64,000 nucleotides of DNA from JAWXCE01 sp034440495 (lineage in GTDB: Bacteria; Pseudomonadota; Alphaproteobacteria; Rhizobiales; Rhodomicrobiaceae), in NCBI GenBank assembly GCA_034440495.1, contig JAWXCE010000022.1:28273-92272 (forward strand), read 5' to 3'. The notes under the pieces are model-generated. The model saw only the letters and a program-made list of their open reading frames with translations. It was not told the origin of the DNA and made no database searches. This document shows, in pieces, positions 42,394 to 51,720 of the stretch. Each line of letters starts with the position of its first letter. Position 1 is the first letter of the stretch. Both the position numbers and the translations under genes were made by a program.

Positions 42394-43095
42394 ATGACCG
42401 ACAAGCCGCACATCGTCGTAATCGAGGATGATACTGAAATCCGCAACTTGACGGCGGATTTTTTGAAGCGTCACGGTTTTAGAGTAGATGTGGGAGACGG
42501 GGCAGCGGCGCTCGACCGGCTGCTTTTGACCTACGGCGCCCCCGATCTGATCGTCCTCGACGTGATGCTGCCGGGCGAGGACGGTCTCTCGATCTGCCGC
42601 CGTTTGCGCGCCGCCTCGCGTGTGCCGATTATCATGCTCACTGCCAGAGGAGAGGTACTCGACCGCATCATCGGCCTGGAGATGGGGGCGGACGATTACA
42701 TACCAAAGCCGTTTAATCCACGCGAGCTGGTGGCCCGAATTCGTGCGATTTTACGGCGCAACGAGCAGCAGCCGCTCGATAAAAAAAGGATCGCGACCGG
42801 CGATCTCAAAATCGACCTTTACGCCAGGAAGGTCACGCACAACGTAACCGGCCCACTGACGCTGACAAGCGCCGAGTTCGATTTGCTCGAATGCTTTATC
42901 ACGCATCCAGGCCGTGTGCTGTCGCGCGATCAACTGCTGGACTGGACGCGCGGGCGACGCTCGGATGGTCTTGACCGCACCATAGACGTGCAGCTTTCGC
43001 GCCTGCGCAGAAAACTCAACCCCGATGGCGAAGCGTTCATCAAAACCGTGCGCGGTGCGGGATACATCCTGGTCGCACCCGTCTCGGAGGCATAG
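42394..43095 (+). CDS. OmpR-family response regulator
   Basis: This 233-residue DNA-binding response regulator has a receiver domain at residues 1-120 with the acidic pair EDD, the phosphorylated aspartate in LIVLDVMLPGEDG, and the KPF lysine in DDYIPKPFNPREL. A winged-helix OmpR/PhoB domain follows (LTSAEFDLLECFITHPGRVL, TIDVQLSRLRRKL, VRGAGYIL). The next gene, its sensor kinase, starts directly after the stop. The signal and target genes cannot be told from the sequence. Confidence 0.92.
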   Translation: MTDKPHIVVIEDDTEIRNLTADFLKRHGFRVDVGDGAAALDRLLLTYGAPDLIVLDVMLPGEDGLSICRRLRAASRVPIIMLTARGEVLDRIIGLEMGADDYIPKPFNPRELVARIRAILRRNEQQPLDKKRIATGDLKIDLYARKVTHNVTGPLTLTSAEFDLLECFITHPGRVLSRDQLLDWTRGRRSDGLDRTIDVQLSRLRRKLNPDGEAFIKTVRGAGYILVAPVSEA

Positions 43096-44484
43096 TTGCT
43101 CGCCCGGCTGGGGTTCTCCAAGCGTTTGCTGGCGCTTATCATACTGGTGCTGTTCGCCGCCTGGGCACTCGGCACGGGCACGGCTTACGTCTGGTTGAAA
43201 GGCTCGCAAAAGTCGGCCCGGCTGCCTTTTCCAGCCCAGGCGGCCGCAATCGTCAAACTCGTCGACGAGGCAAGCATCGAGCGCCGCGAGACCGTGTTAC
43301 AAGCGCTGGGCGGGGAGAACTTCTCGATTGCGATAAGCGCCAACGCGCCAGACGATACGGGGCGGGTGCGCATGCCTGTGGTTGAGTGGTATGTGACCCA
43401 GTATCTGGAGCCGCAGGACCAGCGCAATGTTGTCGTGACACTAGAGCGCACACGGGGAGGCGCGTCGGACGCTGCAGATTTGAGCGAGTATTGGACATAT
43501 TCCCGCACTCCGCTGCGGATCGCGGTTTCATTAAACTCGGGCGGATACGTTCAGTTTGAAACGCGGGGAGACCTACTGCGCAGCGTGTTTGGATTTCCGG
43601 CTGGGTTCTGGCTGGGCGTCATCGGCGCGCTCATCGGCGCCGGGGCAATTGTCGGATTGATGCGCGAGGCGAGACCTTTGCGCGAACTGGCCGCAGTGGT
43701 CGCAGATTTTAACGCGGACTCGGCGCCCCCGCCAGTCAAGCCGCGCGGCGCGCCAGAAATTCGAGCGCTGATGGGCGCAATCAACGACATGCAAATGCGC
43801 GTCGCTGAACTAATCCGCGCCCGCACGATTCTTTTGGGAGCCATCTCTCACGATTTAAAGACCATTCTAACGAGGCTGCACCTGCGCATGGAGGCTATGG
43901 CCGATTCAGAGAAATATGTGAAAGCGGAGCGCGACATCGACGAAATGACGCGCATTCTCGACGACGCAATTGCTGTCGCTAAGGGATCGTCAGTCGCGCA
44001 TCGGCAGGAACTCGTTGATCTGGTCGCCCTTGTTACGGAGGAAGCACAGGAGCGTTGTGGCCTGGCGACCGTAAAGCACCTAGAAACAGCGGCGGTTTAT
44101 GTGAAGGCCGATCCTGTCGCTTTGCGGCGTGTGGTGAACAATCTACTGGATAATGCTTTGCGATTTGGCCACCATGCCGAGATCGGCGTCACATCAGACG
44201 CGGGCGTCGTCCGGCTCACTATCGGTGACGATGGATCAGGCATTCCCGAGGCTGACAGACAGCGCGTTTTTGAGCCGTTCACGAGGCTAGATCAGTCCCG
44301 CAACCGATCAATCGGGGGCAGCGGCCTGGGCCTTGCAATCGCAAAACAGATCGTCGTAGCTCACGGCGGAGCAATTACTATTGGCGATTCGAGTTTTGGC
44401 GGCGCGCATCTACAAGTCGATTTGCCAGCCGCGCGTCCGGACAACGCCAATACGTTAATGGGTGATGAACAATGGCTAAAATAG
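43096..44484 (+). CDS. EnvZ-type sensor histidine kinase
   Basis: This 462-residue membrane kinase has a TTG start immediately after the regulator's stop. Two membrane segments (about residues 8-32 and 168-192) enclose a periplasmic domain of about 130 residues. A HAMP-like linker leads to the phospho-acceptor helix AISHDLKTILTRLHLR, where the usual proline after T is isoleucine. The ATPase boxes are NNLLDNALRFG, GDDGSGIPE and GGSGLGLAIAKQ. Its last nine bases overlap the end of radC on the other strand. Confidence 0.9.
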   Translation: MLARLGFSKRLLALIILVLFAAWALGTGTAYVWLKGSQKSARLPFPAQAAAIVKLVDEASIERRETVLQALGGENFSIAISANAPDDTGRVRMPVVEWYVTQYLEPQDQRNVVVTLERTRGGASDAADLSEYWTYSRTPLRIAVSLNSGGYVQFETRGDLLRSVFGFPAGFWLGVIGALIGAGAIVGLMREARPLRELAAVVADFNADSAPPPVKPRGAPEIRALMGAINDMQMRVAELIRARTILLGAISHDLKTILTRLHLRMEAMADSEKYVKAERDIDEMTRILDDAIAVAKGSSVAHRQELVDLVALVTEEAQERCGLATVKHLETAAVYVKADPVALRRVVNNLLDNALRFGHHAEIGVTSDAGVVRLTIGDDGSGIPEADRQRVFEPFTRLDQSRNRSIGGSGLGLAIAKQIVVAHGGAITIGDSSFGGAHLQVDLPAARPDNANTLMGDEQWLK

Positions 44485-45243
44485 CCCGGCCTGCTTGAAA
44501 CTCAAATACCCTGCGCCTTCGCGGCCAACGATAATGTGGTCATGCACCGCGATCCCAACCTTCTCGGCTGCGGCGGCAATAAGCTTTGTCATATCGATGT
44601 CGGCCTTGGATGGCGTGGGGTCGCCGGATGGGTGATTGTGAGCCAGCACCATGGCTGTGGCGGATAACTCCAACGCGCGTTTTATGACCTCGCGCACATA
44701 AACCGGAGTGTGATCGACGGTGCCGTGCTGATGCACTTCATCGGCGATAATCCTGTTGCGCTTGTCCATATAGAGCACCCGGAACTGCTCCCGCGTCTCG
44801 AACGCCATGGCGGCGCGGAAATAGTCCAGCACCTGACTCCATGAGCTGAGAACCTCGCGCTGCATGACCGCGCCTTTGGCGAGCCGGAGCGCCGCCGCCT
44901 GCACCAGTTTCAAATCCGTGATAATGGCGTCGCCAACGCCTTCCACCTCCGCCAGCCGTTCGGGCGTTGCACTAATCGCTTCCGCGAACGAACCAAATTT
45001 TGCGATAAGCGCTTTGGCGAGGGGTTTGGTGTCGCGACGGGGAATGCAGCGGAAGAGCAGCATCTCCATGAGTTCATAATCCGGCATGGCGTCCGCGCCG
45101 CCATCCCGAAAGCGTAGTCGGAGACGCTCGCGGTGCCCCCAATAGTGCGGCGTCGAACGGGTCGGCTCGGGAGCCTTTACTGTAGCTTTGCGTTCCAGTT
45201 GAACAAGTTCGAACAAAGGGCTTTCTTCAAAACCTTGCTGCAT
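44476..45243 (-). CDS. radC: RadC/JAB-domain protein
   Basis: This 255-residue protein of the RadC family has an N-terminal helix-hairpin-helix (LAEVEGVGDAIITDLKLVQA) and a C-terminal JAB/MPN domain whose zinc site is visible in EVHQHGTVDH and LAHNHPSGDPTPSKAD. Despite the name, the repair role is disputed, and these proteins are probably metal-dependent hydrolases. I chose ATG 45243 (MQQGFEESPLFELV); the frame is open further upstream without conservation. It is convergent with the kinase gene. Confidence 0.9.
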   Translation of the reverse strand: MQQGFEESPLFELVQLERKATVKAPEPTRSTPHYWGHRERLRLRFRDGGADAMPDYELMEMLLFRCIPRRDTKPLAKALIAKFGSFAEAISATPERLAEVEGVGDAIITDLKLVQAAALRLAKGAVMQREVLSSWSQVLDYFRAAMAFETREQFRVLYMDKRNRIIADEVHQHGTVDHTPVYVREVIKRALELSATAMVLAHNHPSGDPTPSKADIDMTKLIAAAAEKVGIAVHDHIIVGREGAGYLSFKQAGLF

Positions 45244-45370
45244 TACAAAGCCTACTCGTACAATACTGGAATCGACAACAACGTGGCCCATATTGGAGCA
45301 ACATTGACAGCAAATCACACGGGCGATTTATTTTCAAGAATTTAAATAAACTGTTTATCCACTGTGGCGC

Positions 45371-46198
45371 TTATGCGCCAGCACTCATCTCCGGCTTGTG
45401 CCAGCCCTTCGGGCTAAGCGTGAAAATCTCATAGCCTGTCGATGTCACGCCGACGCTGTGCTCGAACTGCGCGGACAGCGACTTGTCGCGCGTCACCGCC
45501 GTCCAGCCGTCGTTGAGAAGCTTCACCGGCGCTTTGCCCGCGTTAATCATCGGCTCCACGGTGAAAATCATGCCGGGCGCCAAGCGAAGCCCCTCCTCCG
45601 GCTCGCCGTAATGTAGGATATTCGGCTTGTCGTGAAACACCTGACCCAAGCCATGGCCGCAGAAATCGCGCACCACGGAGCATCGCTCGCCCTCCGCATA
45701 AACCTGAATCGCGGCGCCGATGTCGCCCGTGGTCGCACCGGGCCGCACCTCGTCAATACCGATCATCATGGCTTCGTGCGTGATTTCGATCAGCCGCTCC
45801 GCCTTGCGCGAAATTTTGCCGACGGCGTACATGCGGCTGGTGTCGCCGTGCCAGCCATCGACAATCAGCGTCACGTCAATATTGATAATGTCGCCTTCGC
45901 GAAGCGCGCGCGGGCCGGGGATGCCATGGCACACCACGTGGTTGACGGAGGTGCAGATGGCGCGCGTGTAGCCGCGATAATTCAGCGGCGCTGGCAGTGC
46001 GTTGTGATCGAGCGCGAAGCCAAGCAGGATATCGTCGATGCGGTCAGTGGTGACGCCCGGCTTCACATGCTCGGCAATCATATCAAGCGCGGTCGCGGCC
46101 AACTGCCCGGCGCGCCGCATGCCAGAGAACGCCTCTGGCCCATAAATCTTGACCTTGGTGTCCAAATCCCGCCCCGGGCGGCCATCGTAAAATGTCAT
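45371..46198 (-). CDS. map: Methionine aminopeptidase, type I
   Basis: Map removes the initiator methionine from new proteins. The enzyme has 275 residues and the M24A fold. The five metal ligands are visible: two aspartates in INIDVTLIVDGWHGDTSRM, a histidine in FCGHGLGQVFH, and glutamates in FTVEPMIN and QFEHSVGV. A substrate-site histidine is in VVCHGIPG. It is read in the same direction as radC, 127 bases upstream of it, and follows the broken restriction locus. Confidence 0.95.
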   Translation of the reverse strand: MTFYDGRPGRDLDTKVKIYGPEAFSGMRRAGQLAATALDMIAEHVKPGVTTDRIDDILLGFALDHNALPAPLNYRGYTRAICTSVNHVVCHGIPGPRALREGDIINIDVTLIVDGWHGDTSRMYAVGKISRKAERLIEITHEAMMIGIDEVRPGATTGDIGAAIQVYAEGERCSVVRDFCGHGLGQVFHDKPNILHYGEPEEGLRLAPGMIFTVEPMINAGKAPVKLLNDGWTAVTRDKSLSAQFEHSVGVTSTGYEIFTLSPKGWHKPEMSAGA

Positions 46199-46219
46199 AT
46201 GCTCAAGCCTATTACTTAT

Positions 46220-47304
46220 CTAGTTTACAATGTTTCGAACACGTTCATTCCAAGCCACTTTAAGCGCAGCAGGAACTGTTCCTGTTGATAAAAGCTCTAG
46301 GAAGGCGTCCGTAAACATCGCCCGGCATTTCGGCCCAATTGTAGTAAGTGTTGTAATGATCCAATCTTTGACCGGCACGAAATTAATCTCGTGCCCTTGT
46401 GCAAAATATTGCCGGGCGGCGGCTCTTGAATCATCATCGGGCTTCGCGGCGGAAAAGAAAAACAGATAATCATCAAGTCCGTTCGGCGATATTTTCGTGT
46501 TGAATGTCGAGACAACGCGCGCTCTATCAATCGGGCGTTCCGTGATTTCCACGGCAAGCGCTACCGCACCATTGCGCTTAACGGTAATATCGCCGCCAAC
46601 GCCGCTTGCACGGTCCGAAACGTTGATGCCTTGCCACTCGATTTCCCAATCAAGCAAAAAGCAATTCTTTATTGTTTGGAATGTTGCTACGGCTAAAAGG
46701 ACTGGCATTAGGTCGCCGCTCGGTACTTGCAACAGCGTGCCTAGAGCCCGTCATACTGCTCAACGCTAAGGCGCTTGATGCGGTGCAGCGTTATCGTCGC
46801 GGCGTCGCGAAGCTGCACGAAAGCATAAAGCAAATAGCGAAGATATTGGGTCGCAGTAGTAGCATTGGCGATTTCGAGTTCCGTAATGAACTGCAACATT
46901 GCCTGATACGTTTTTTGATCGCGAACGCCAGCGGCGGTACTTTCATCGAAGCGCACGCTTCGTCTGAACATGGCGAGATACGGCCCTTTCGAGCACGGAA
47001 CTGTTTTATCGCTCAAAAAGGGGTTAATAACAGTTTCATCAAGCGACCGCCCGTTAAATGCAGCTTCGCCGAGGCTGGCATAGGCCGCTCTAATATCAAT
47101 GTCGGCGTCCAATATACGCGCTATTGTGCAACCGATAAGAGTTTCTCGTGGTGATTGTGATTTAGAGGTGAATAGCTGCGCAGTCGCCTCTTGCACGCTC
47201 GCGGGCACGTCAATCGCCTTGGTTGCGGCAAAATCGATTTCAGCTAATGCGAATGTGTCAGTTAGCAACCGACGCGCTGCGTCGTAATTAAGTGAACGTC
47301 CCAT
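46220..47304 (-). pseudogene. SacI-family type II restriction endonuclease, frameshifted
   Basis: The first frame (47304-46741) reads FNGRSLDETVINPFL and CSKGPYLAMFRRSVRFDES, recognisable motifs of the SacI endonuclease family, and ends VEQYDGL with a stop at 46741. The rest continues in another frame as LGTLLQVPSGDLMPVLLAVA, with EWQGINVSDRASGVGGD and LAVEITERPID (46732-46220). Restoring one base near 46741 (CTCTAGG to CTCTTAGG) joins both into about 360 residues, the normal family length. The enzyme is probably inactive. It follows its methyltransferase 12 bases downstream. GC is lower than in the flanks. Confidence 0.82.
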
Positions 47305-47316
47305 ACGACCACCGAG

Positions 47317-48188
47317 CTAATAGTTCATCCAAAGACATTCTTGGCGCTGCTTCTTGATAGAGTGACAGAATTTCTCCACGGCGTCGAACCGCCGCCAGCC
47401 GCGATATAGCTTATCCATAAGGTCGCAACGGTAGCCGGAAATAGCCACTTTGGCCTTGCAATGGCGCAACGCGGCGGCAAGGTCGCGGTGTTGCTCTTGA
47501 TTCATTTCAAATCCGTAAGCCTTGGCGTCGCCCCGTGTTTCGTGAAGGTATGGAGGGTCACAATAGAACAGGGTGCCCGGATCGTCGTATATGCGAATCA
47601 CGTCGATTGCCGGGCGGTTCTCGATCTGCACACGCAACAGACGATCCGCAATGTCCGGCAAGCTGTTAACACTTCCCAGCCAACGCGAAACAACACCAGA
47701 CATTCCAGCCCGGCTAGTGTTTTTGCAATTCGTCCATCGACCTAAAGTTGCCGTTTGCGCAAGTCCAGTGCGTGCCTGTCTTGCGCGAATAAAGAAGCGC
47801 CGTGCTCGCTCTAACCGTGACACGCCGTGCGTACTACTAATTGCGCGGTGAAACTCTTCACGTGAGAACGGGGTTAAGCCGATAACGTGGGTCAAATCTG
47901 CATATTGATTGCGCAGTACCTGAAAAAATTTACCACGTCGCCGTCAATATCATTGTAGGTCTCAACCGGCGAAAGTTCGCGGTTCAATAACACTGCGGCT
48001 GATCCAGCGAAGGGTTCACAGTAATGATGAGCTACAGGTAACAACGGTAACAACCATTCGAGATGGCTAAACTTTCCTCCATACCATCCAAATACAATAT
48101 GTTTCTTGGTGCGTCGGCGTGAAAGGATACGCGGTAAATTTTGTAATTGTGCGTTATCTAAATATATCGCGGAGAGGAGTTTGGTCAT
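47317..48188 (-). pseudogene. D12-class adenine DNA methyltransferase, frameshifted
   Basis: The first part reads VFGWYGGKFSHLEWLLPLLP (motif X) and YCEPFAGSAAVLLNREL (motif I, S-adenosylmethionine binding). It runs out of frame in the six-base homopolymer at 47923-47928. The second part, from 47895, gives ADLTHVIGLTPFSREEF, LFYCDPPYLHETRG (motif IV, catalytic DPPY) and VAISGYRCDLMDKLY. One more base in the homopolymer restores an alpha-class Dam-like N6-adenine methyltransferase of about 290 residues. It would protect sites cut by the adjacent SacI-type enzyme. ATG 48188 is the likelier start; 48221 is possible. Confidence 0.82.
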
Positions 48189-48254
48189 ATGACGATGTAG
48201 GCGAACAAACCATGAAATCACAAGATAGAAAAACAGATATACGGTCTTTTATGA

Positions 48255-48497
48255 CAATTTTGCCCACAGCTATGTCACACGAAGAACACCGCTTCAGCAC
48301 TAGACGAAAGCGAGTACGGTAGCGTCAAGGTTGGCGATTGCCGTTTTACAAAATTCTACGCACTGACATCAGACCATTCCACACGAATCCATTATGGTGA
48401 GCATGCGGAGAAAAAATCGATCTACCTATTGAAATCAACTCTCCATGACCAACTTACCATCCAGGCAGATGGCGTGGGGATGTTGGAAAATGTATGA
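48255..48497 (+). pseudogene. Startless coding remnant of unknown kind
   Basis: An open frame of 80 codons without ATG, GTG or TTG reads SALDESEYGSVKVGDCRFTK, then FYALTSDHSTRIHYGEHAEK, and ends near DQLTIQADGVGMLENV. The composition is AT-richer than the core, yet the amino-acid mix looks protein-like. Its stop overlaps the CopG-like start by eight bases. I do not recognise a family. It is most likely the 3' end of a gene lost with, or before, the restriction locus. Confidence 0.3.
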
Positions 48498-48897
48498 GAT
48501 TAAGCCGAGGATCGCTGAGAGTGAAAAAATCACTGTCAATCTCGGCTTCGTCGATCTCGGCAGCATAGACCTTTTGGTGCAGGAAGGGTTTTATTCAAAC
48601 CGCACGGACCTTATTCGCACCGCCATCCGCAATCAGATCGAGCGGCACGCCGACGTGGTGCGGCACACTGTAACGCGTAAAAATGTAGACCTCGGCCTTC
48701 GTCATTTTAGCACTGCTGACCTGGAAGCCGCAAGGAACGCCGGACAAATGCTCGAAATTCGCGTACTGGGCCTCGCCAGTATCGCCCCCGATGTTAGCCC
48801 GGAACTTGCACGGGCGACGATTGCCTCGGTTTCCGTCTTAGGCTCTTTGCACGCGACTCCGGCTGTGAAGGCGGCTCTGGCGGATCGCATGCAATAG
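48490..48897 (+). CDS. CopG-like (ribbon-helix-helix) protein next to an esterase gene
   Basis: This protein has 135 residues from ATG 48490. The N-terminal part SEKITVNLGFVDLGSIDLLV and EGFYSNRTDLIRTAIRNQIE fits a ribbon-helix-helix DNA-binding fold. The C-terminal half (LGLRHFSTADLEAARNAGQ, RVLGLASIAPDVSPELA) is conserved in rhizobial relatives that also precede PHB-depolymerase-family esterase genes, as here. A regulator of that gene is a reasonable inference. The start is uncertain; a longer frame opens at 48445. Confidence 0.65.
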   Translation: MYEIKPRIAESEKITVNLGFVDLGSIDLLVQEGFYSNRTDLIRTAIRNQIERHADVVRHTVTRKNVDLGLRHFSTADLEAARNAGQMLEIRVLGLASIAPDVSPELARATIASVSVLGSLHATPAVKAALADRMQ

Positions 48898-48980
48898 CCG
48901 CTCACACTACACGACCAAGCTCGGGACAAACCGGGGCTATGCCGGTTTCTTTTGCCGATCTCCAACATAGAAAGCTTCTC

Positions 48981-50171
48981 ATGACAACTACATTGCCGCC
49001 CGAGATGACTGAGGCGACACGCCTTGTTCGCGCCGGTAAGCTTGCGGAGGCCACAACGCTGATCCAACGCCTGCTGGGCGGCGGTCACGCTAAGGAGGGC
49101 TTTTTTGGCCATGCGATGACTTTGGCTGGTGATAATGCGGCAATCCCTGGGGTTTTTGCCCCAACCTTGAAAACTGCCGCGAGTGCGAAATCGGGCGAGC
49201 CAGTGCGGTCCCGAACAGGTCTGGGCAAGACTCTACGCAAACTTGCGGCAATCGCGCGTATCCGTGATTTTGATGACGCCAAAAACGCTAACCTTCAGCC
49301 GGTCACCACGCCTTTTCCGCAAGGATCGTCGTTCACGACCGCGTCTTACGCCAACGCGGCGGGCGCGCGCGACTACAAGCTTTATAGTCCTAGCGCCCGG
49401 GCGAAAGCGCAAGCGCAGATGCCTCTCATTGTCATGCTGCACGGCTGTACGCAGTCTCCTGACGACTTCGCCGCAGGAACTGGCATGAACCTGCTCGCCG
49501 AAGAGGCGGGCTTCATGGTCGCTTACCCCGCGCAGTCAAAATCGGCGAACGGCAAAAACTGCTGGAACTGGTTTAGGCCCCGAGATCAGCGCCGCGATCA
49601 AGGGGAGCCATCGATTATTGCGGGGATAACCCGGCAGATTATTGAAAACTATCCGGTTGAGCCTGCCCGTGTGTACATCGCAGGGCTGTCGGCTGGCGGC
49701 GCTGCGGCCGTCGTCATGGCGGCGGAGTATCCGGATATCTATGCGGCTACTGGCGTTCATTCCGGCTTGCCACAAGGCGCCGCGCGCGACGTGCCCTCCG
49801 CGTTTGACGCGATGCGCCGGGGGTCTGCGCGCGTGAGCAGCAAATTAAAGGTCACTCCGGCAATCGTTTTCCACGGCGATCAGGATGTGACCGTGCATCC
49901 GCGCAACAGCGACGCCATCGTCAAACAGTCTACCAGCGCCGCGCCAGACTTGCATGCGGCCATCGAGCGTGGACAAGCGCCGGGGGGGCGCACATTTACC
50001 CGCACCGTTCATACAGACGTTACCGGGCGGGCTTTATGTGAGCAGTGGACGATCCATGGCGCTGGCCATGCGTGGTCGGGAGGCAACGCCGCCGGGTCGT
50101 ATACCGATGAGCGCGGGCCGGACGCCAGCCGCGAGATGCTGCGCTTTTTTCTCCAGCACAGGCTTGCCTAA
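48981..50171 (+). CDS. PHB depolymerase-family esterase (LpqC type)
   Basis: This 396-residue alpha/beta hydrolase is of the poly(3-hydroxybutyrate) depolymerase / feruloyl esterase family. The N-terminus EATRLVRAGKLAEATTLIQR is the usual non-catalytic helix. The hydrolase core has MLHGCTQSPDDFAAGTGMN (oxyanion region), AGLSAGGAAA with the nucleophile serine, HGDQDVTVHP and GAGHAWSGG with the catalytic histidine. No signal peptide is visible, so it is probably intracellular. ATG 48939 is an alternative start. The substrate is not certain. Confidence 0.85.
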   Translation: MTTTLPPEMTEATRLVRAGKLAEATTLIQRLLGGGHAKEGFFGHAMTLAGDNAAIPGVFAPTLKTAASAKSGEPVRSRTGLGKTLRKLAAIARIRDFDDAKNANLQPVTTPFPQGSSFTTASYANAAGARDYKLYSPSARAKAQAQMPLIVMLHGCTQSPDDFAAGTGMNLLAEEAGFMVAYPAQSKSANGKNCWNWFRPRDQRRDQGEPSIIAGITRQIIENYPVEPARVYIAGLSAGGAAAVVMAAEYPDIYAATGVHSGLPQGAARDVPSAFDAMRRGSARVSSKLKVTPAIVFHGDQDVTVHPRNSDAIVKQSTSAAPDLHAAIERGQAPGGRTFTRTVHTDVTGRALCEQWTIHGAGHAWSGGNAAGSYTDERGPDASREMLRFFLQHRLA

Positions 50172-50179
50172 TCGTTACT

Positions 50180-50896
50180 TCAGCGAATGATTGCTATAGG
50201 CCGCGCAACGCGGATGCCACCAAAATGCACGTCGCAAACATAACACACCGCTTCAATACCTTGCGATAGAGCAAGTCTAAACGCCTTGTGGTAAGCCGGG
50301 TCGATATCGGCGGCGAGCGCAAAAAGATCGCCGTCAGCGCGCTGCACGCAGTAGACCATCACCGCGCGGTGGCCGACGGCGACCATGGCCGAGAGTTCAC
50401 GCAAATGCTTGGCGCCGCGCGCCGTGACGCAATCGGGGAACTCGGCGAGGCCGGGCGTTCGCACCAGATGCACGTTCTTGACCTCGACATAACAATCCGG
50501 CCGACCGGCGCCGGTCAGCAGCATGTCGATACGGCTTGCCTCGCCGCCATAACGCACCTCGCGGCGCAAGGCTTCGTAGCCTTGCAGTTCGGCGATGACG
50601 CCGCCGCGGATGGCCTCCTCCACCAGCGCGTTCGGCCGCATGGTGTTGACGCCTGTGAGCGCGGGCCGCCCGTCCAGCATGGCCTCGACCACCTCCAGCG
50701 TATGCGCCAGCTTGCGCGACTTCGCCGCCGACACTGAGAGCCAGACGCGCAGACCCGGCGCATTAAGCCCCATCATCGCGCCGGGGTTCGGGCAATGCGC
50801 CGTGATAATCTCGCCCGTGTCCAGCCGTACGTCTGCGAGAAAGCGCTTGTATCGCTGGATGAGCGCGCCTTGTATGAGCGGGGTGGGAAATTGCAT
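50180..50896 (-). CDS. sfsA: SfsA family DNA-binding/nuclease-like protein
   Basis: This 238-residue protein has the complete SfsA pattern: MQFPTPLIQGALIQRYKRFL, ITAHCPNPGAMMGL, RPNALVEEAI, YGGEASRIDMLL and CYVEVKNVHLV, which looks like a PD-(D/E)XK nuclease core, and GHRAVMVYCVQRAD. SfsA was described as a sugar fermentation stimulator that binds DNA; its real role is unclear. Its ATG lies only 12 bases from the divergent CinA-type start. Confidence 0.92.
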   Translation of the reverse strand: MQFPTPLIQGALIQRYKRFLADVRLDTGEIITAHCPNPGAMMGLNAPGLRVWLSVSAAKSRKLAHTLEVVEAMLDGRPALTGVNTMRPNALVEEAIRGGVIAELQGYEALRREVRYGGEASRIDMLLTGAGRPDCYVEVKNVHLVRTPGLAEFPDCVTARGAKHLRELSAMVAVGHRAVMVYCVQRADGDLFALAADIDPAYHKAFRLALSQGIEAVCYVCDVHFGGIRVARPIAIIR

Positions 50897-50908
50897 GAAT
50901 GGATCGCG

Positions 50909-51670
50909 ATGATGACGGATGGCATCAAACAGGAAAACGCTGGCGTTGTCACGGCGGCGCTGCTCGTCATTGGCGATGAAATTCTGTCGGGGCGCACCAA
51001 GGATGTGAATATCGGCGCTGTTGCCGATCATTGCACGGCCATCGGCATCCGCCTGATGGAGGTGCGCGTTGCGCCCGATATGCCCGAAAGCATCATCGCC
51101 GCCATCAACGCACTAGGAGCCGGTTACGACTACCTGTTCACCACCGGCGGCATCGGGCCGACGCATGACGACATCACGGCGGATTGCGTGGCGGCAGCGT
51201 TCGGCGTTGGCATTGACGTGCGCGCGGACGCCGTCGCCATGCTGCGCGAGCGCTACTCGGAAGCCGAACTGACGCCCGCGCGGCTGCGCATGGCGCGCAT
51301 TCCCAATGGCGCGAAGTTGATCGAGAACGCGGTGTCCAAAGCGCCCGGCTTCATGATCGGCAACGTTATCGTCATGGCGGGGGTGCCGGGCATCATGCGC
51401 GCCATGCTGGATGCTGTCACGTCGCGTCTACGCACGGGCCACCGCGTGCTGTCGCAGACCATCGTAGTGCATAAGCCCGAGGGCGACATCGCGCATTTGC
51501 TCGGGCAGTGCCAGTCGCTGTTCCCCGACGTGGCGATGGGCAGCTACCCATTCTTCGACGAAAGCCGCTACGGCACAAACATCGTGCTGCGCTCGGTTGA
51601 CGACGCCCGCCTCAGCGAGGCGGCGGATGCATTAAGACGAGAGCTTGAAGTCAATGGTTGTGCGGTATGA
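50909..51670 (+). CDS. CinA-type competence/damage-inducible protein A domain
   Basis: This 253-residue protein consists of the MoaB/MogA-like domain (LLVIGDEILSGRTKDVN, FTTGGIGPTHDDITADCVAA, and MAGVPGIMRAMLD) without the C-terminal CinA deamidase domain. Such stand-alone proteins occur widely in rhizobia; the reaction may involve cleavage of a nucleotide pyrophosphate, as in CinA. ATG 50909 or 50912 is the start. The gene is divergent from sfsA, and each promoter must lie inside the other gene. Confidence 0.85.
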   Translation: MMTDGIKQENAGVVTAALLVIGDEILSGRTKDVNIGAVADHCTAIGIRLMEVRVAPDMPESIIAAINALGAGYDYLFTTGGIGPTHDDITADCVAAAFGVGIDVRADAVAMLRERYSEAELTPARLRMARIPNGAKLIENAVSKAPGFMIGNVIVMAGVPGIMRAMLDAVTSRLRTGHRVLSQTIVVHKPEGDIAHLLGQCQSLFPDVAMGSYPFFDESRYGTNIVLRSVDDARLSEAADALRRELEVNGCAV

Positions 51671-51720
51671 GTAGCCCAACGCACTTGCGCGGGGCGCGAT
51701 TCGCCCGCTAAATACCGGGC

